Assembly (NCBI GenBank): GCA_027946365.1
Contig: JAPEUQ010000019.1
Coordinates: 310,001-374,000 of the forward strand
Direction: 5' to 3'
Length of the DNA stretch: 64,000 bases
Source: Kalmusia sp. IMI 367209
Taxonomy: Eukaryota; Ascomycota; Dothideomycetes; Pleosporales; Didymosphaeriaceae
The position numbers were made by a program, and so were the translations under genes. This document shows positions 22,673 through 34,456 of the stretch, piece by piece. The notes beneath the pieces are model-generated. The model saw only the letters and a program-made list of their open reading frames with translations. It did no database searches and was not told where the DNA came from. Within the stretch, counting starts at the first letter, position 1. Every line of letters begins with the position of its first letter.

Positions 22673-23932
22673 ATGCCTGGCTCTGCTACCTCCCGTCCCC
22701 GCGGTGGCGGCATCCGCAAGCAACGCGCAAAGCGCGACCGTGACGGCGACCTTGTCATGGGCGCTGCACCCCGAGTCTCACCAGCTCCGCGTGCTCAGCG
22801 TGCAGCCGGCCCTGGCCCTCGACCTCGAAATACTCCCACCGCCGCCTTTGTTGAGCTCAAGGTGACTGGCTGGACCGATGACAAAGAACTAAGCAAGCTC
22901 ATCAACTTTCTCGAGCGCCACGCAGCACGACGCAGCCCCAACGCCTCAAAGAGCAGCCTACCACCGAAGATGATCAAGCGCCATCGAGTCGCAGGTACCG
23001 TGCTTACGATATCGGTTCGCCCGGAGGACGTCACCGCATTTAGCAAAATCAACGGTTTCACTTTTACATCCACCCATGGTACTCAGAAGCTCAACATTGC
23101 CGGACCGGGCATTCGCAGCAAGTCCCCCACGGCATCGACCGCTATGGACGTAACGACTAGTGACGGCGCTAGTCGCAACAAATCAACCACCTCGGAAACC
23201 GTCGAGCTTCTCAAAGGCTTCCTTTTCCGCCGCTATAATCCAGAAGGCAAGCTCCTCAATTTATCCACAATTGCTGAAGATGAGGAAGTAGCCAAATCAG
23301 GCATGTTTAATTCAGAGGCAACCCAGCAGAAGTTCTTTCCTGCTCTCATGGTCATTTGCGACCAGACTCTCAAGTCAGCCGAAGAGAAGCGTGATGCCAT
23401 CCACAGTGTGACGCTCTCTGGCAATAACCTACCGAACCTGGATGTGGTCCGTAATCTTGCGAACACGCTTCCTCACATTCAGAACCTCGATCTTTCAGGC
23501 AACAAGTTCGCCAGCATCCGCGACCTGAAGCCGTGGAAGAATCGATTCCGGTCTCTTGAGCACCTTATCGTTGAGATCACCGAGCCGGGATGGGAGGAGG
23601 AACTCGTCTCATGGTTCCCCAAGCTCCGCATCCTCAACGGTCAACAAGTTCGCCCAGACCCTGTGGCACCGATTCCCACATCGTCGACGACGGCACCTTC
23701 AGCGGCTCCCGCGGTGGCTCCCGCGGTGGCTGCCGCGGTAGCGCCCCCGGCAGCGCCAGCTCCTGGATTTACCCAAGAACAAGAGGCAATGGTCACCTAC
23801 GTCATGGAGCAGACTAACCTCAAGCGCGAGATGGCGGTCCAATGCTTGGAAGCTGGCAAGTGGAATATCGAAGCCGCCGCGCAGCTCTTTCAAGCCACGA
23901 AAGACACACTCACACCCGACTCGTTCAACTAG
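22673..23932 (+). CDS. Mex67-like mRNA export protein lacking the NTF2-like domain
   Basis: Intronless, 419 residues. The N-terminus GGGIRKQRAKRDRDGDLVM is typical of fungal Mex67. Next come an RNP-like domain (about 58-140), an intermediate helical segment (KGFLFRRYNPEGKLLNLSTI), and leucine-rich repeats at about 245-325 (LSGNNLPNLDVVRNL, LPHIQNLDLSGNKF, WFPKLRILNG). An Ala/Pro linker leads straight to a C-terminal UBA-like TAP-C domain (FTQEQEAMVTYVMEQTN, EAGKWNIEAAAQLF) that in Mex67 binds nucleoporin FG repeats. The NTF2-like domain of about 170 residues, which pairs with Mtr2, is missing: only about 50 residues lie between LRR and TAP-C, with no room for an intron. Either a paralogue of the full-length gene or a divergent Mex67. 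Confidence 0.88.
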   Translation: MPGSATSRPRGGGIRKQRAKRDRDGDLVMGAAPRVSPAPRAQRAAGPGPRPRNTPTAAFVELKVTGWTDDKELSKLINFLERHAARRSPNASKSSLPPKMIKRHRVAGTVLTISVRPEDVTAFSKINGFTFTSTHGTQKLNIAGPGIRSKSPTASTAMDVTTSDGASRNKSTTSETVELLKGFLFRRYNPEGKLLNLSTIAEDEEVAKSGMFNSEATQQKFFPALMVICDQTLKSAEEKRDAIHSVTLSGNNLPNLDVVRNLANTLPHIQNLDLSGNKFASIRDLKPWKNRFRSLEHLIVEITEPGWEEELVSWFPKLRILNGQQVRPDPVAPIPTSSTTAPSAAPAVAPAVAAAVAPPAAPAPGFTQEQEAMVTYVMEQTNLKREMAVQCLEAGKWNIEAAAQLFQATKDTLTPDSFN

Positions 23933-24754
23933 GCGTTGAATGCAGAAATGGATGGCATTGAAATATGCTAGGAGGAATAGATTTGTTAGGGCACCAGTGA
24001 ATTATACACGAGCAGACGGAGCATCACAACTAGCTTTGTTTTTTTTTTTGAATTTTCAGCATCGGGCAAGAGGGATTGACGATACGGCATCAGACATGAT
24101 TGCACAGCATTATCTTGCATGGGACGGAGTCTGGTCTGCTTTTTTGGGGTTGGAACATGTTTGGTTTTAGATACCCGGAATGGACAAGACCTCAGCATCA
24201 ATGCGAGGCACCTTTTTCAGACCTCTCCACAAAAGGAGGGTTCGAACACGTAACTACTTGTCTTTTATGCTTGCGTACTTGTGTATCTTGCTTGGTGCGA
24301 CTACGCTCACATGGAGTGGCAGAAATCAAGACGCCATTCGCACCACTCGATCTCAGTGTCACAATTGTTTCGGGTTTTAGGAAGTGTGCGCGACTCTATT
24401 TGATATAGCGTGTTATTCTAGGGTGCTCAATACAGACACAGATTGTACACAAATGACCGATTTCCTGTTCACTTTGCATAGCGTTCGATTGAAGATCACA
24501 TTGGGGTCGATACGATTTTCCTCCTACCCTCTATGGAGACCACGGTGAGGTATTCTTAGAAGGGATAGGATACTCGTCTAGATGACCGAAGAATGAATTG
24601 TTGAACTAATCTTATACAGTTGAATCATTAACATAATAAGACATTATGAATAGAAAAAAATACATTTCAAGGGTATCATGCGTCTTCTAACTCAAACAGT
24701 GGTATCATAGCATCGAAAATCCACCATCCACGTGAATCCATGCACCCAGAGCCA
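23933..24754. other. Convergent intergenic region
   Basis: AT-rich, with a T9-10 run near 24,040 and an A7 run near 24,655. Holds the 3' ends of the two convergent genes. A GGTTCGAACAC sequence at 24,239 recalls a tRNA B box but no cloverleaf can be drawn around it. Confidence 0.4.
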
Positions 24755-25531
24755 TCACCTCCACACAGCCTCCACATCCATATCCAAACCTGCAGGTCGC
24801 CCGTCCGCCTGTCTGCTCAACTCCCCTGTCTCAACATCCACCCAATACCCTCCCGCCTGCAACACCTCGAAAGCGTTTCTCGGCCCCATCTGCTCCTCCG
24901 TACTCATGCGCCCCTCTCCATCCCGCATCCACACATCCTCCTGACTAATCGGTCTGTCTCCCTCATTAATGACCATCGCCTCCCTCCTCCGCCGCCTCAG
25001 GTCCCTCTCCAAAGGATCGCTGTTCCTCCTATCCCTCGTCGTGCCTCTCAACCACCGCCCCGGCCCGCCCACGCGATGCGTCACAGGTGTCGGCGGCGGT
25101 ACGCCATACCGATGCCTGACGTACCCATACTCCTCAAGCAGTCTAAATGCCAAATACGCGCGACGTTGGCGCGCGCTGTCGGTAGTATGCACGTCGCGAA
25201 TGAGGTGCTTATATGCGGAGGGGTGCGCCACGAAGCGGTCAAGCAGGATCTTGGTGGCTGCTTTGCGGATCTCGGTGTTGGAGCAGGTGGCGAGGGTTTG
25301 CAGGGAGGAGGTCTTGATGGCGTCTTCGGTAAGGTGGGGTGTCGGTGGGGGAGGCGGCTTGTGGACTTCGGTGAGGGTGACGATCGTGCGGAGGCCGTGG
25401 GATACGTGTTTGATGGCGAAGAAGGTGAATACGCCTGCTTGGGGTTAGAGGGACTTAAAGTTATAGAGTGGACGGTGAGGATGGGTACCTAGGCCGAGCC
25501 AGAGCCAGCGGTCTTCTATGTGGTGCGCCAT
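24755..25531 (-). CDS. Uncharacterised membrane-anchored fungal protein
   Basis: Exons 25531-25489 and 25434-24755 (723 nt, 240 residues), 54-nt GT-AG intron. The N-terminus MAHHIEDRWLWLGLG plus VFTFFAIKHV forms a single hydrophobic anchor. Then come a Pro-rich linker, a helical stretch (TSSLQTLATCSNTEIRKAAT, KILLDRFV) resembling one armadillo-like repeat pair, and an Arg-rich segment with RRNSDPLERDLRRRRREAMV. This pattern is seen in conserved but unnamed Pezizomycotina proteins; I know no function. Divergent from NOP14 with 360 bp between starts. Confidence 0.75.
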
Positions 25532-25891
25532 CTTGAACAGTGCTAGGGTGAAGATTTAGGACGTCTCCTAGGCTTGGTCACCCTAGGGTGCATGAAATAC
25601 AGGTGAATCTGTCTTCGAGTTTTTGTCCTGAGGCTGCAGGCGCAATCATCGTGGGTGGTGCATGTTTGCGGCGCAGGCGCATCCTAGGTCGGTGATATGA
25701 TGTTAGCGGGCGCGCATGTCTGGCGGGCCGCTCGCTAGCTCGAAAAGAGAAGGCGGTGAATGCACGCCAAGATTTCGAACTCGAAATTTACACTGCAGTG
25801 CATGTTCAAAGTGCCATCGCAGAGCGGCTCTCCCGGCGTATAATTCCCACGCGCTTCTGCGACCGCCTACCAAGGCGTCAATTTTGTTCGC
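25532..25891. other. Short divergent promoter region
   Basis: 360 bp between the start codons of the membrane-anchored orphan (-) and NOP14 (+). Presumably a shared promoter. No TATA box is obvious. Confidence 0.4.
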
Positions 25892-28429
25892 CATGCCGCC
25901 CTCCCAACTCAAGCGGCTCAAAGCCTCTCTCCGCGACCAAGGCCTCACCGGCCCTTCAAAGTCCAAGAAGCAGAAGAACGCACAACCCAAGAACGCAAAC
26001 CAGGCCGCCAAAAAAGCCGCTGCCCTCGCCTCCATTCGCGAGTCCTTCAATCCTTTCGAATATAAGCACCTCTCGCGGCCCAAGAAATTTGAATATGTTA
26101 CAAATAACCCGCAGGATGCGAAGACTAAGATCCTGGGGCGACCGGGCGTCACTAAGAGTCAGGGCGAGGAGACGCGCAGGAAGACGCTGCTGCCAGAGAT
26201 GAGCAAGAGGAATAAGATGGGGGGGATCCTAGATCGCAGAATTGGTGAGGACGATGCGACGATGAGCTTAGAAGATAAGATGATGGCGAGGTTTGAGAGG
26301 GAGCAACAGAGGAAGAGGAGCGGGAATGTGTTTGATTTGGAGGATGAAGGAGATGATGTGGAGCTTACACACGGTGGCAAGTCATTGCGGTTCGACGAGG
26401 ACGACCTTGGTAAAGAAGACTACGATGCTGCGAGCGTGAGCGGCTCGAGCGAGGATGATGAGGATGACATCTTAAAAAGGAAGAGGAGAAGGGACTCGGA
26501 GGGCGAGGAGGAGGAAGGTGATGCGGGAGAGCAGGATCAACCGGAAAGGAAGAAGAGCAAAGCAGAGGTAATGAAGGAGGTCATTGCGAAGTCGAAGCAG
26601 CACAAGTATGAGCGGCAGCAGTTGAAGGAGGATGATGACGAGCTGCGAGAAGAGCTGGACAAGGACTTGAACGATGTCCTTGCCGCTCTTAGGGGGGCAC
26701 ATGAACGGCAAGCCTCCAGCGAAGGAGCCACCGAAAGATGATGTGAAGCCAGACTTCGGCATCAACCCCGACCGCGCTGCTCTCCTGGCTGGCAAGCCGC
26801 GGGGTGAAGCAGACAAAGAGTATGATGCGCGGGTGCGACAAATGTTGTATGACAAACGCTCGAAGCCTACAGAGCGCACTAAGACTGAAGAAGAGAAGGC
26901 AAAGGAGGAAGCTGAGAAATTGAAGGCACTTGAGAATAAGCGCATGCGTAGGATGAAAGGCGAGCCAACGAGCGACGATGACGAACCCCAAAACAAGGGC
27001 AAGCAAGATGAGGACGAGGACGAAGATGTCGAAAGTATCAACAATGATGCTGCGGAGTTCGGTTTGGGCGCTCTCCTTTGCCGCAAAAGAGTCGGCCAGA
27101 AGGTGTTGATGATGAGGACGATTTCCTCCTTGAGGACGATCTCATTGCTAGTGACTCTGAAGCCGACATATCCGAGGGAGAAGAGTCTGGTGAAGAATTT
27201 AATGTTGATGATACCATGGCGGCAGACGAGGACGATGACTTTCTTAAAAGCGTCCTTCCAGAGAAGACACAGCCAACCAAGGCGGTCAACGGTGTTCTGT
27301 CACTGGTGCCGACTTCTACATCATCTAAGTTGGCATACACCTACGCATGTCCTCGATCGCATGAAGAGCTTCTCAAAGTCTTTAAAGGTGTCAGCATTGA
27401 CGATGTACCTACAGTTGTTCAACGTATCCGAGCGCTTTATCATGCTGGACTGCATGCCGATAATAAGGACAAGTTGGCTGACTTTGGCTGTGCTCTTGTC
27501 GACCATATCTCCTACCTTTCCAACCAGACACCACCTGCTCCTCTCCTTGTCGTCGAATCCATTATTCGACATGTCCATTCATTATCTCGTTCGTATCCGG
27601 CGGCCATTGCGACACGTTTCCGGGAGCATTTAAAGACACTACAAGCGTCGAACGTTCCCACTCAAGGCGATCTGGCCATTCTTACAGCAATCGGTTCCAT
27701 ATATCCTACCTCCGATCATTTTCACCAGGTCGTCACACCCGCAATAACACTAATGGCGCGCTGGCTCGGCCTCCAAACCCCGACCTCCTCCAAAGACATC
27801 GCCACAGGCGCATTCCTCGGCGCTCTATGTCTCCAATACCAGCGCCTCAGCAAGCGCTACACTCCCGAATTCGTCCGCTACACAAATCTCTGTCTCAAAT
27901 CCCCCCACATCACCCCCGCCCTGCTCACCGTCCACACCCAAAACATCCTCACAGCTACCGAACTCTGGTCCAGAACCCCCGCATTCACCGAAATCTTCAC
28001 ACCCCTCCTTGCCCCTCTGAAATCCGCCTCGCCCCCCCAAACACAGGCCATCCAACGCCTCGCCATCGCCCTGCAAAACGCCCGGCTGCACCGCCGCCCG
28101 CAGCTCCTACACTACCACCGCCCTCTCCCCATCAAGTCCTCGATCCCCAAGTTCGAGGAGGACTTCGATCCGAACAAGCACTACGATCCTGACAAGGACC
28201 GCGCCGAGGCCGCGAAGCTGCGGAAGGAGTACAAGCGGGAGCGCAAGGGCGCGATGAGGGAGTTGAGAAAGGACGCGAACTTCATCGCGAGGGAGAAGCT
28301 GAAGGAGAAGAGGGAGAAGGATAGGCGCACGCAGAGCGGGAGAGGAGGTTGATCGCAGAGATTCAGGGAGAGGAAGGGAGGGAGAAGAAGGAGTATGAGC
28401 GGGAGAAGAGGAACAGAAAGGGTAGGTAG
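25892..28429 (+). CDS. NOP14: Nucleolar complex protein 14 (NOP14), three frameshifts
   Basis: Essential SSU-processome component for 18S rRNA maturation and 40S assembly. The homology is continuous but lies in three frames. Frame 1 (25892 to about 26694) runs from MPPSQLKRLKASLRDQGL to DKDLNDVLAALRG. Frame 2 (to about 27072) runs from GHMNGKPPAKEPPKDDVKPD through DPDRAALLAGK-like and RRMKGEP to EFGLGA. Frame 3 (to about 28324) runs from RPEGVDDEDDFLLEDDLIAS through the C-terminal helical domain to FIAREKLKEKREKD. A further shift gives RLIAEIQGEEGREKKEYERE and the stop at 28427-28429. The shifts fit +1 G in a G6 run (26692-26697), -1 near 27070, and -1 in a G run at 28324-28325. No intron explains them. 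Sequencing error or recent decay; total about 845 residues when homology is followed. Confidence 0.9.
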
Positions 28430-28684
28430 ATGCATGATGCTCGCGCGTTAGCATAGCATTATAATGTATATATGTAGAAGATATATGAGATTTGTTGCAT
28501 ATGCTTATGCGTTCTATTTTACATTTGATCTATACTGCAACCCCAATTCAGGGGCGCACGGGTATTTTCTATGGGTTTTCAGACTGGCGAATAAGCCATG
28601 CATGCATGCAACGCTGGACCTACAACATTGAGAGTCCTTTCCTGTTTAGACAAAGTAGAGAAGCTTGTAAAGTCGTCGACCCTC

Positions 28685-30443
28685 CTACTCCTTCTTCGAG
28701 GCCCCCTCCACCTTCTCCTGTTTTTCACCGCTTTCCTCCGCCTCCGCTCTCTCGTCCTGCTCCGTGCGCTCCGAGCTCCCCATGCTCGTCGCCGAATCCC
28801 CCGTGCTGGCCTCCATCTCCTCGCTCTCCTCGGTCTTCTCAGCCTGCTTCGGCTTGTCGTCCTCGTCGATGTTCTCCCTGTCCTGGGGCGACGCGGTGGC
28901 TTTGTTCTCGTGGCCCTGCGACTGCTCGTTCTCCTCGTCGATGAGCTCCTGCTGCTCCCTGAGCACCTCGAGACGCTGCTTGTTCGTCGCTGCGCCCTCG
29001 GCGGTGTGCACCTCGAGCTCGATCTCGTGGTACAATTCCTCAGGGATACTGGACAGTACGGCCTCGAGGGCGTCAATCTGAGACGTCATCTCCGACTCCT
29101 TGCCTTGTGCGTAGACGAAGGCGTTCGAGAGCACGAGCAGTGTGGACGGCACGCCGCTCTTGAGACGCAGGTCGAGCCAGGTCTGCAGGTCTTCGCGAAG
29201 CCTGGCGGGGGAGACGCCGTAGGTGCGGAGGCCGCGGCTGGCGCAGGCAGATTGGAGTTCGGGCACAGAGAGTGAATTGATACCTTCGAAGGAGATGGCG
29301 CGGTCATCGCGCTTGATTTGGCGCATGCGGACGCGAATCTGGTAGCGGAGGAAGTTGTCGGTGCCATAAGAGACAAGATTCAGGTAGCGGCAGATAGCGA
29401 CGAGCTGGGGCCGGGAAAGGTTGTCGAGGGTGAGATCGTCTTTGAAGATCTTGCACACTTTGACGATCTCCTCTTGGGAGGGTGTCTCGCCGGTGGTTCG
29501 AACCTGCAAGGAACGGTCAGTTTATCATAGATATGAAACAGCAAATAGTGTTTCGACATACCTTGCGGAAGAATTCGGCAAACTCCTCCCTCTGGGCGTT
29601 CTCAGCCGATACTGGAAGACCAGTCTCTTTCAAAGTCTGGCGGAGGAATGTGCTGACTTCCTTCCGGGTAGACCGGAGCGTTTTGGCTTTGGCGTCCTTG
29701 GAGGCCTGGCCCTCGTATGTGCTGGGGAGGAGGTTGGGGAAAAGCTTGAGCGCTACGGGAAGAAGCAGTTCGGCGAAGGGAACAATGACGAAGACCGAGA
29801 ACGGTACGAGGCGTCCGAGATCCTGAACGGTTCTTTGCAGCTAAACCATGTTAGTGAAGCTATATCGGTTACGAAGCATAATATCAATTACCTGTCGATG
29901 CTCTCGTCGAGTGAGCTCATACCCAGCCGCCATCTTCAGCGCCAGTTTTGAGCTGATCCTGACTTCGGTAACGAGCAACTTGGTGCCATCCCAATAGTGA
30001 GCTGCCTCCTTCTTCACCTTCTGCCAGGTCGTGAGCTTCACCTTTTCCTCCTCCTTCTTCGCTACTGATTTCTCCTTGCTCGCCTCGGCCGCTTTCTCCG
30101 ACGCTAACTCCGAGAGCGTCCGGGCCTCTTGAGCATCCGTCTTTGCATTTGCGGTGGGCTCTTTCCTAGGTATTGAAACATCTGGCGCTGTGGACTTCTC
30201 TTGTGTCTTCGATTGTTCGTCTTTGGGCAGAGGCTTTTTTGCTTGCTCGGCATTGAAACCTGGCGGTGGGAAATTGCTGTTTTGGGTTGACGTCGAATGC
30301 TCGGTAGACACGGCGCGATGGGGGATCAGGATGGCAATGGCCGGCATGTGCTTGGGGAGCTGTCGCGACGGTCGTCCAGCTGTTCTGATGCCCGCTCTGA
30401 AGACTGCGGGCGCTGCCCGAGAGGCAGCTCGACTGACGTACAT
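28685..30443 (-). CDS. MDM38: LETM1/Mdm38 family mitochondrial inner-membrane protein
   Basis: Inner-membrane protein acting in K+/H+ exchange and binding mitochondrial ribosomes. Exons 30443-29892, 29840-29562 and 29503-28685 (1,650 nt, 549 residues). The N-terminus MYVSRAASRAAPAVFRAGIR is a good presequence. A charged linker leads to the LETM1 core: KLTTWQKVKKEAAHYWDGTK, then LLVTEVRISSKLALKMAAGY, the split ELTRREHRQ|LQRTVQDLGR junction, and the single membrane segment LVPFSVFVIVPFAELLLPVA. The ribosome-binding-like domain follows (SRPQLVAICRYLNLVSYGTD, LRYQIRVRMRQIKRDDRAIS) and an acidic coiled-coil C-terminus. An ATG at 30524 in the same frame is an alternative start. Both introns are GT-AG. 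Confidence 0.93.
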
Positions 30444-30524
30444 TGCGCCCGATGCGGTTGCGGAAGTGTAAGGAGCGACGAAGAGTGGGAGTATGCGGTG
30501 CGGGTATCGAGGTATCGATAACAA

Positions 30525-31270
30525 AACTCAGATAATGGTGAAGAGACAAACACTGATGGAAAGGGTAGCCGGGATGTTGGTGTGGAGGACGTGGTTGTTC
30601 TCGGCTGATGCAGAGTTGGAAAAAGATGGACGTCGGGGCCAGCCAGGAACCCGCGCCGATCTACATAGTGCACGCTTGGCTCTGGTTTCCGATCTTGGCC
30701 GCAAACGCGTGGCTGAGGTCATGGCCAGATTCGCCGCCCTCGCAGTCGGTCGGCAGAAGGGGAGCGCTACGCAGCCTCGGGAGACACAAGCAGCAGCACG
30801 TGAAGTCGCAGCATGCTGCAAGTCGTGCCACGCGCCCGCGATCAAAAGCCCGTCTGCGTGGCTTCCCGTGACTGCATTGCCACCGGCTCGCCTGGTCGGA
30901 CGGCATGGTCAGCCAAGCTCGGCCTCGCGGGATCGTTCCCGCTATCGGAGCCGTCACCTTTGTAATGTGCATCGTTGGAGCCGGACCCCCTCAACTGCTT
31001 CTAGCGCTCCCTCCGCAGCTCCTAATAATACAGACCTACACTCTCTGACGGCCTCGGCCTACGTCTGTCAGATTCTCTTCCTTCGTACTTTGCTTGTCAA
31101 CTACACACACACACACTTTCCTCCCGCCTACTTCTTGCCAGCATGAACTTCCTCTAGGATTCCGGCCACTTCACGGGAAGCCGGGTGGTTTCCATTCCAC
31201 CGCCTCGACCCTGTATTCTTATTTGCGATCGCCTCCTACTCCACCAATCTTTTCTGTACGATAGGGAACC
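30525..31270. other. Divergent promoter region MDM38/ADK2
   Basis: GC-rich DNA between two genes for mitochondrial proteins. From about 30,970 it becomes strongly C/T-rich with a (CA)n run at 31,103-31,120, as in leaders of fungal housekeeping genes. No gene seen. Confidence 0.4.
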
Positions 31271-32118
31271 ATGGCGCTCGCGCGAGCAGCGAGGGTAATT
31301 CTGGTGGGCGCGCCTGGTGTGGGAAAGGGCACACAGACCGAGCGCTTGATGAAGCGCTTTCCAGAGCTGGCATCAATAAGCTCGGGCGACCTTCTGAGAA
31401 AGAATGTGAGGGAGCGGACCCCTCTTGGTACGTCGCGCACGTCTCCAAACCATGATGCTTCTAACAGCATGCAGGTATCCAGGCCGAGGCCAAAATGAAG
31501 ACGGGCGAACTGGTCCCTGACACCATGATCCTACGACTCATCGTCAACGAACTCACGACCCGAGGATGGATACAAGACAACACGCTGCGGCCGTATTCGG
31601 TCTACTCGAGCTCAACAGGGATAGATGCGGAAGACACGGTTGATTCAGTCCTGATTCCCTCTCAGTTCCGCGCCCAAAAATACCAATACTCCGACCACGC
31701 ATCCGCTTCTTTCATCCTGGACGGCTTCCCGCGAACAGCAACCCAAGCGCTGCAGCTCGATGAGATTGTGCCAATGAATCTGGTGGTCAACATTCAGACG
31801 CCGCCAGAAGTCATCATCGAACGGATCTGCAACCGCTGGGTACATGAACCGTCGGGAAGAGTGTACAACACGACTTTCAATCCGCCAAAAGTCGAGGGCA
31901 AAGACGACGTGACAGGCGAAGCCCTGACGAGGCGCGCAGACGACGACCCAGAAGTGTGGAAGGCGCGATTGAAGAGATTCAAGGAAACGAATGAATCCTT
32001 GCTGGAGCACTACGACAAGCACGGCGTCTTGTGGACTGTGAATGGGAACAGCAGCGACGAGATTTCGCCGCAGCTGTACAAGGAGTTTAGCAAACGGTTT
32101 GGCGCTGTGGGCATTTAA
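31271..32118 (+). CDS. ADK2: Adenylate kinase, mitochondrial GTP:AMP phosphotransferase type
   Basis: Nucleoside monophosphate kinase of the mitochondrial matrix type (AK3-like). Exons 31271-31427 and 31475-32118 (801 nt, 266 residues), 47-nt intron. P-loop GAPGVGKGTQT at residues 13-23, AMP-binding SSGDLLRKNVRE, ILDGFPRTATQA, and the long LID segment HEPSGRVYNTTFNPPK through DVTGEALTRRADDDP are all visible. A 35-residue insertion (WIQDNTLRPYSVYSSSTGID onward) separates the NMP-binding region from the ILDGFPRT strand. The LID lacks a Cys4 zinc site, as in other eukaryotic forms. Preferred donor (GTP) is inferred from the family. Confidence 0.92.
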
Positions 32119-32362
32119 GGTTGATATCCCTTCCTATCCCCTATGTACATGTATGCTATGAAATGGGCTCAACGATGGAAAGCCTGATCCGGCTGGATTT
32201 GCGACTGGTTCGTTTGGTCGCTCCTTCTTGTCATTCGTCTGTACATTTCACCAACCATGTGGCACCTCGCTGGCTGCCAATTCCAATCTTTTGTATAAAC
32301 GTAAACACTTTTAATTGACCCCAAAACTTCTACCTTGAGCCCATTGCTCTAAAAAAACCAAC

Positions 32363-34007
32363 ATGGCCATGCCTCGTATTCACGTGGCCTCGATGGAGGA
32401 CTTCACACAAATGTATGAGGCGATCAAGGTTCAAAGAGTCCAAGCGTCTCCGCCCCGCCACGCGGGCAAGCTTCAGAGCTCCGGTTCGACGTCAGTAGCG
32501 ACTAGGCAGGAATCGCGAGCCTCGACAACACCACCTGCTTCCACGCACATACCCGACTCCTACTCCGACGACTCTCTACTCACGCTCCTCGACGCCGCAG
32601 ACATTGAGGAGACTACAGACATTCTTTCGCTATCGTCAGCTGCTACCTCCGCATCCTCTCTCGCGGGAACTCAACAGTCGCACCAAAGCATGGCTGAGGA
32701 CTTCAGCGAAGGGCGCCTGGAGACGTTTGTCGGCAAGCCACAGAAGGAACTGCCCGGGACCAAGGATGCATATGTATCCTATCTAGTTACCACAAAGGTC
32801 GGTGCCTCATCATCGAGCCTGGCACACCTCGCGCACCTGTACTAACGCGCAATGCCAGTCCGACTTCCAATCGTTTCAGCGCCCCGAATTTACCGCCCGC
32901 CGTCGCTTCACAGACTTCGTCTTCCTCTGGAAACAGCTTACAAAGGAGTATCCGCAATGCGCCGTTCCCCCGCTGCCCGACAAGCACAAGATGGAGTACG
33001 TGCGCGGCGACCGGTTTGGCCCGGACTTTACGCACCGTCGCGCGCACTCGCTGCACCGCTTTCTCAAGCGGATAACGCTGCACCCTGTGCTGCGGCGTGC
33101 AATGCTGCTCATAAGCTTCCTTGAAAGCCCCGATTGGAATCAGCATATGAAGGGACGGTCGTCAAGAGCAGCAAGTGGCTCAGATGCGGGCGGCGGCGGT
33201 TTCGTGGATGCGATCGCGGAGAGCTTTGTAAACACCTTCACAAAAGTACATAAGCCGGACAAACGTTTCATCGAGGTCAGCGAACGGGCTACGAAGCTGA
33301 CAGAGGATCTGTCCAACGTGGAGAAGGTGGTTGTCCGCGTCGCCAGACGGCAAGGCGACCTCGAACAAGACTACAGCGACCTCGCGACCCAATGTCAGAA
33401 GCTGATCACCATGGAGCCCGGTGTCGAAGGTCCGTTAACATCATTCTCGGCTTCTGTTGCAACGACTTCGCAGGGCTTCAGGGCCCTAAGAGACAACACC
33501 GACCAGGACTACCTGACCAGTCTACGAGATATGGATGCCTACGTAATCGCGCTAAAGCAACTTCTCCGCGCTCGAGAAGCCAAACAGCTCGACTTCGAGG
33601 GCCTCTCCGATCTGCTCGCAAAGAACGCCTCAGACCGCGACCAACTAGCCAGCCAACACGGCGCCGGCATGGGTGCCTCGGCCTTCCTGCGCCAAAAAGT
33701 CGAGGATTTCCGGGGCATCGACCACGAACAGGCGCGTCGAAACCGCGTCCGCAAACTGGAAGTCGACATTGAGCGACTCACGGGCGAAGTCGAGAGCGCC
33801 AAAAAGGCCACTGAAGCCTTCGACGAGCACACCGTCAAGGAAGTCGCAGACTTTGAGCGCATCAAAGCAGCGGAATTCAAAGACACGATGGGCGATTTAG
33901 CGGACGCGCATATCGATTTCTTTAAGGGCACGATCGATACCTGGGAAAGGTTTTTGGCGGACATGCGCAAGGAGGAGGATGAGCGGAAGGCAGCGGAGAC
34001 GCAATAG
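32363..34007 (+). CDS. SNX4: Sorting nexin Snx4/Atg24
   Basis: PX-BAR protein for endosome-to-Golgi recycling and selective autophagy (Cvt, pexophagy). Exons 32363-32797 and 32859-34007 (1,584 nt, 527 residues). A disordered Ser-rich N-terminus precedes the PX domain at about 120-240, cut by the 61-nt intron: YVSYLVTTK|SDFQSFQRPE, then FTARRRFTDFVFLWKQL (the RRF/Y phosphoinositide site), YPQCAVPPLPDKHK and LHRFLKRITLHPVLR. A BAR domain of long helices follows (about 275-520: FIEVSERATKLTEDLSNVEK, DAYVIALKQLLRAREAKQLD). Length and order match fungal Snx4. Tandem with ADK2, 244 bp downstream. Confidence 0.95.
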
Positions 34008-34449
34008 GATGATGCGTCTGCGCTGAGTGATTCGTGGGATGTACCAGTCGGGGAGCTGTACCCGCGATTTGAGCAAGGCGCGAGCACGTAGCATTACGAC
34101 GTCGTTGGCGAGAAGTAATTCCGTAGTATACTCGCATTGATATTGGAATGAAGGTTCTACGTCAAAAGTCATAAGACTCACCGTGCAGCTGGGTTACACT
34201 AGGCTGCACGATACCTAGGATGGCCATCTACTTAAAGTTTTTTCTGCGACTTAGAGCCGTATATTGAGAATATAGGAGTTGGTTTCTCACATTGTTTGCG
34301 ACGCAATCACAAGATTAGTCACTACTCAAACGCCAGCCTAGCTGACTCTATTCCTCCTTCTCACGTGTCTCTATCTACCTTTGTCACCGACCCACAGCAA
34401 ACGCAAACGCAAACGCAAACGAATCCTTCACCTGTGCCTCCTGGACAGA

Positions 34450-34456
34450 TATAAAT
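34450..34456 (+). promoter_or_regulatory. TATA box of an unassigned plus-strand transcript
   Basis: TATAAAT followed within 15 bases by a C7 run and a CT/CA-rich stretch, the classic appearance of a strong fungal core promoter. The only downstream start is the 21-codon frame at 34543. Confidence 0.4.

Noticed and set aside
24230..24260. tRNA-like B box (GGTTCGAACAC)
   Set aside because: No matching A box, acceptor stem or T-stem pairing around it.
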